Below are positions 40,405 through 40,776 of a DNA stretch of 40,776 nt, in pieces. A program made the translations under genes and the position numbers. Under the pieces are notes generated by a model. That model made no database searches. It was not told the origin of the DNA and saw nothing but the letters and a program-made list of their open reading frames with translations. Source of the stretch: an uncultured Faecalibacterium sp. (GTDB taxonomy: Bacteria > Bacillota > Clostridia > Oscillospirales > Ruminococcaceae); assembly GCA_934526125.1 (NCBI GenBank), contig CAKSZU010000009.1, forward strand, positions 1-40,776, written 5' to 3'. Positions within the stretch are counted from its first letter, which is position 1. The number at the start of each line of letters is the position of its first letter.

Positions 40405-40776
40405 TCAGACTTCCTTGAAGTCGGCATCCACGACGCCGTCGTCATTGGGCTTCTGCTGGTTGTTGTTTGCAGCACCGGCATCGGGGCCCGGCTGTGCGCC
40501 TGCGGCCTGCTGGGCAGCGGCAGCAGCCTGATACATCTTCTCAAAGACGTGGCTCAGGGCATCCTGCTTTGCCTTGATGTCATCGATGGAGCCGGACTGG
40601 ACAGCCGTCTTCAGCTCAGCCAGCTTAGCCTCGGCCTCGCTCTTGACATCGGCGGGCATCTTGTCGCCGTTCTCCTTCAGCATCTTCTCGGTCTGGAAGA
40701 CCATCTGGTCGGCACCGTTGCGGATATCGACCTCTTCACGCTTCTTCTTATCATCGGCAGCGAACTGCTCAGCTTC
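40405..40776 (-). CDS. dnaK: Chaperone DnaK (Hsp70), C-terminal part
   Basis: Only the last 123 residues are in the window; the gene continues beyond the right edge. The helical lid is seen from EAEQFAADDKKKREEVDIRN through NGADQMVFQTEK. The tail is Gln/Ala/Asn-rich and ends in DDGVVDADFKEV, the usual EEVD-like acidic end of bacterial DnaK. It lies directly upstream of dnaJ in the same direction. Confidence 0.95.
   Translation of the reverse strand, partial: EAEQFAADDKKKREEVDIRNGADQMVFQTEKMLKENGDKMPADVKSEAEAKLAELKTAVQSGSIDDIKAKQDALSHVFEKMYQAAAAAQQAAGAQPGPDAGAANNNQQKPNDDGVVDADFKEV

Overview
The window reads as chromosomal DNA from a GC-rich Firmicute of the Clostridia, most likely the Oscillospiraceae (Faecalibacterium/Gemmiger/Subdoligranulum type). 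The reasons are AGGAGG-type ribosome binding sites, near-consensus sigma-A promoters with 17-bp spacers, a free-standing MetH reactivation domain, a SpoIIE phosphatase, an AbrB-type regulator, Gram-positive lipoprotein and GH25 lysozyme genes, and a dnaK-dnaJ pair. This lineage is inferred from gene content, not from a marker search. There is no phage, insertion sequence or CRISPR array; it is compact core genome with about 45 genes.

Layout. 1-6.2 kb: a CAU-anticodon tRNA, a divergent pair of small membrane proteins around a shared palindromic promoter, a GHL10-type hydrolase with a twin-arginine signal, then a tight cluster of lipoprotein, EamA transporter, YgjP-like metalloprotease and Wzx-like flippase. 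6.2-11.1 kb: sulfur amino acid block, with metH and its separate reactivation-domain gene on the minus strand and metY on the plus strand, driven by back-to-back promoters. The metY leader encodes a Cys/Met-containing peptide followed by a terminator and a competing antiterminator. 11.2-17.1 kb: alpha/beta hydrolase and AbrB regulator (with Spo0A-box-like sites upstream), gltX, spoIIE and a 52-aa membrane protein. 17.2-24.1 kb: a PhoR/PhoP-like two-component system, then a TatA-like/beta-propeller fusion, a UPF0340 protein, a YggS-type PLP protein and an ABC exporter. 24.2-29.2 kb: XRE regulator with a membrane partner, ROK glucokinase, a tatB-like/tatA/tatC operon and an M24 peptidase. 29.2-36.2 kb: FAH-family hydrolase, DJ-1 protein, TrpR-like regulator, GNAT, nitroreductase, small membrane proteins, an intracellular ricin-type lectin, a Nudix hydrolase and a PfoR-like EIIC protein. 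36.6-40.8 kb: GH25 lysozyme, HAD phosphatase, dnaJ and the 3' end of dnaK.

How parts fit together. Two sites, the promoter of the two-component system and the promoter region of the tat operon, carry the same four-copy array of TTCA[CT]A-like half-sites at 11-bp period, ending 9 bp before a -10 box. This is the architecture of a PhoP-type regulon and links the kinase/regulator to protein export. The window also holds a plausible Tat substrate (the GHL10 hydrolase) and a protein whose N-terminus looks like TatA. The second regulatory highlight is the metY attenuator. Most convergent gene pairs share one bidirectional terminator; the Nudix/EIIC pair instead overlaps at its stop codons.
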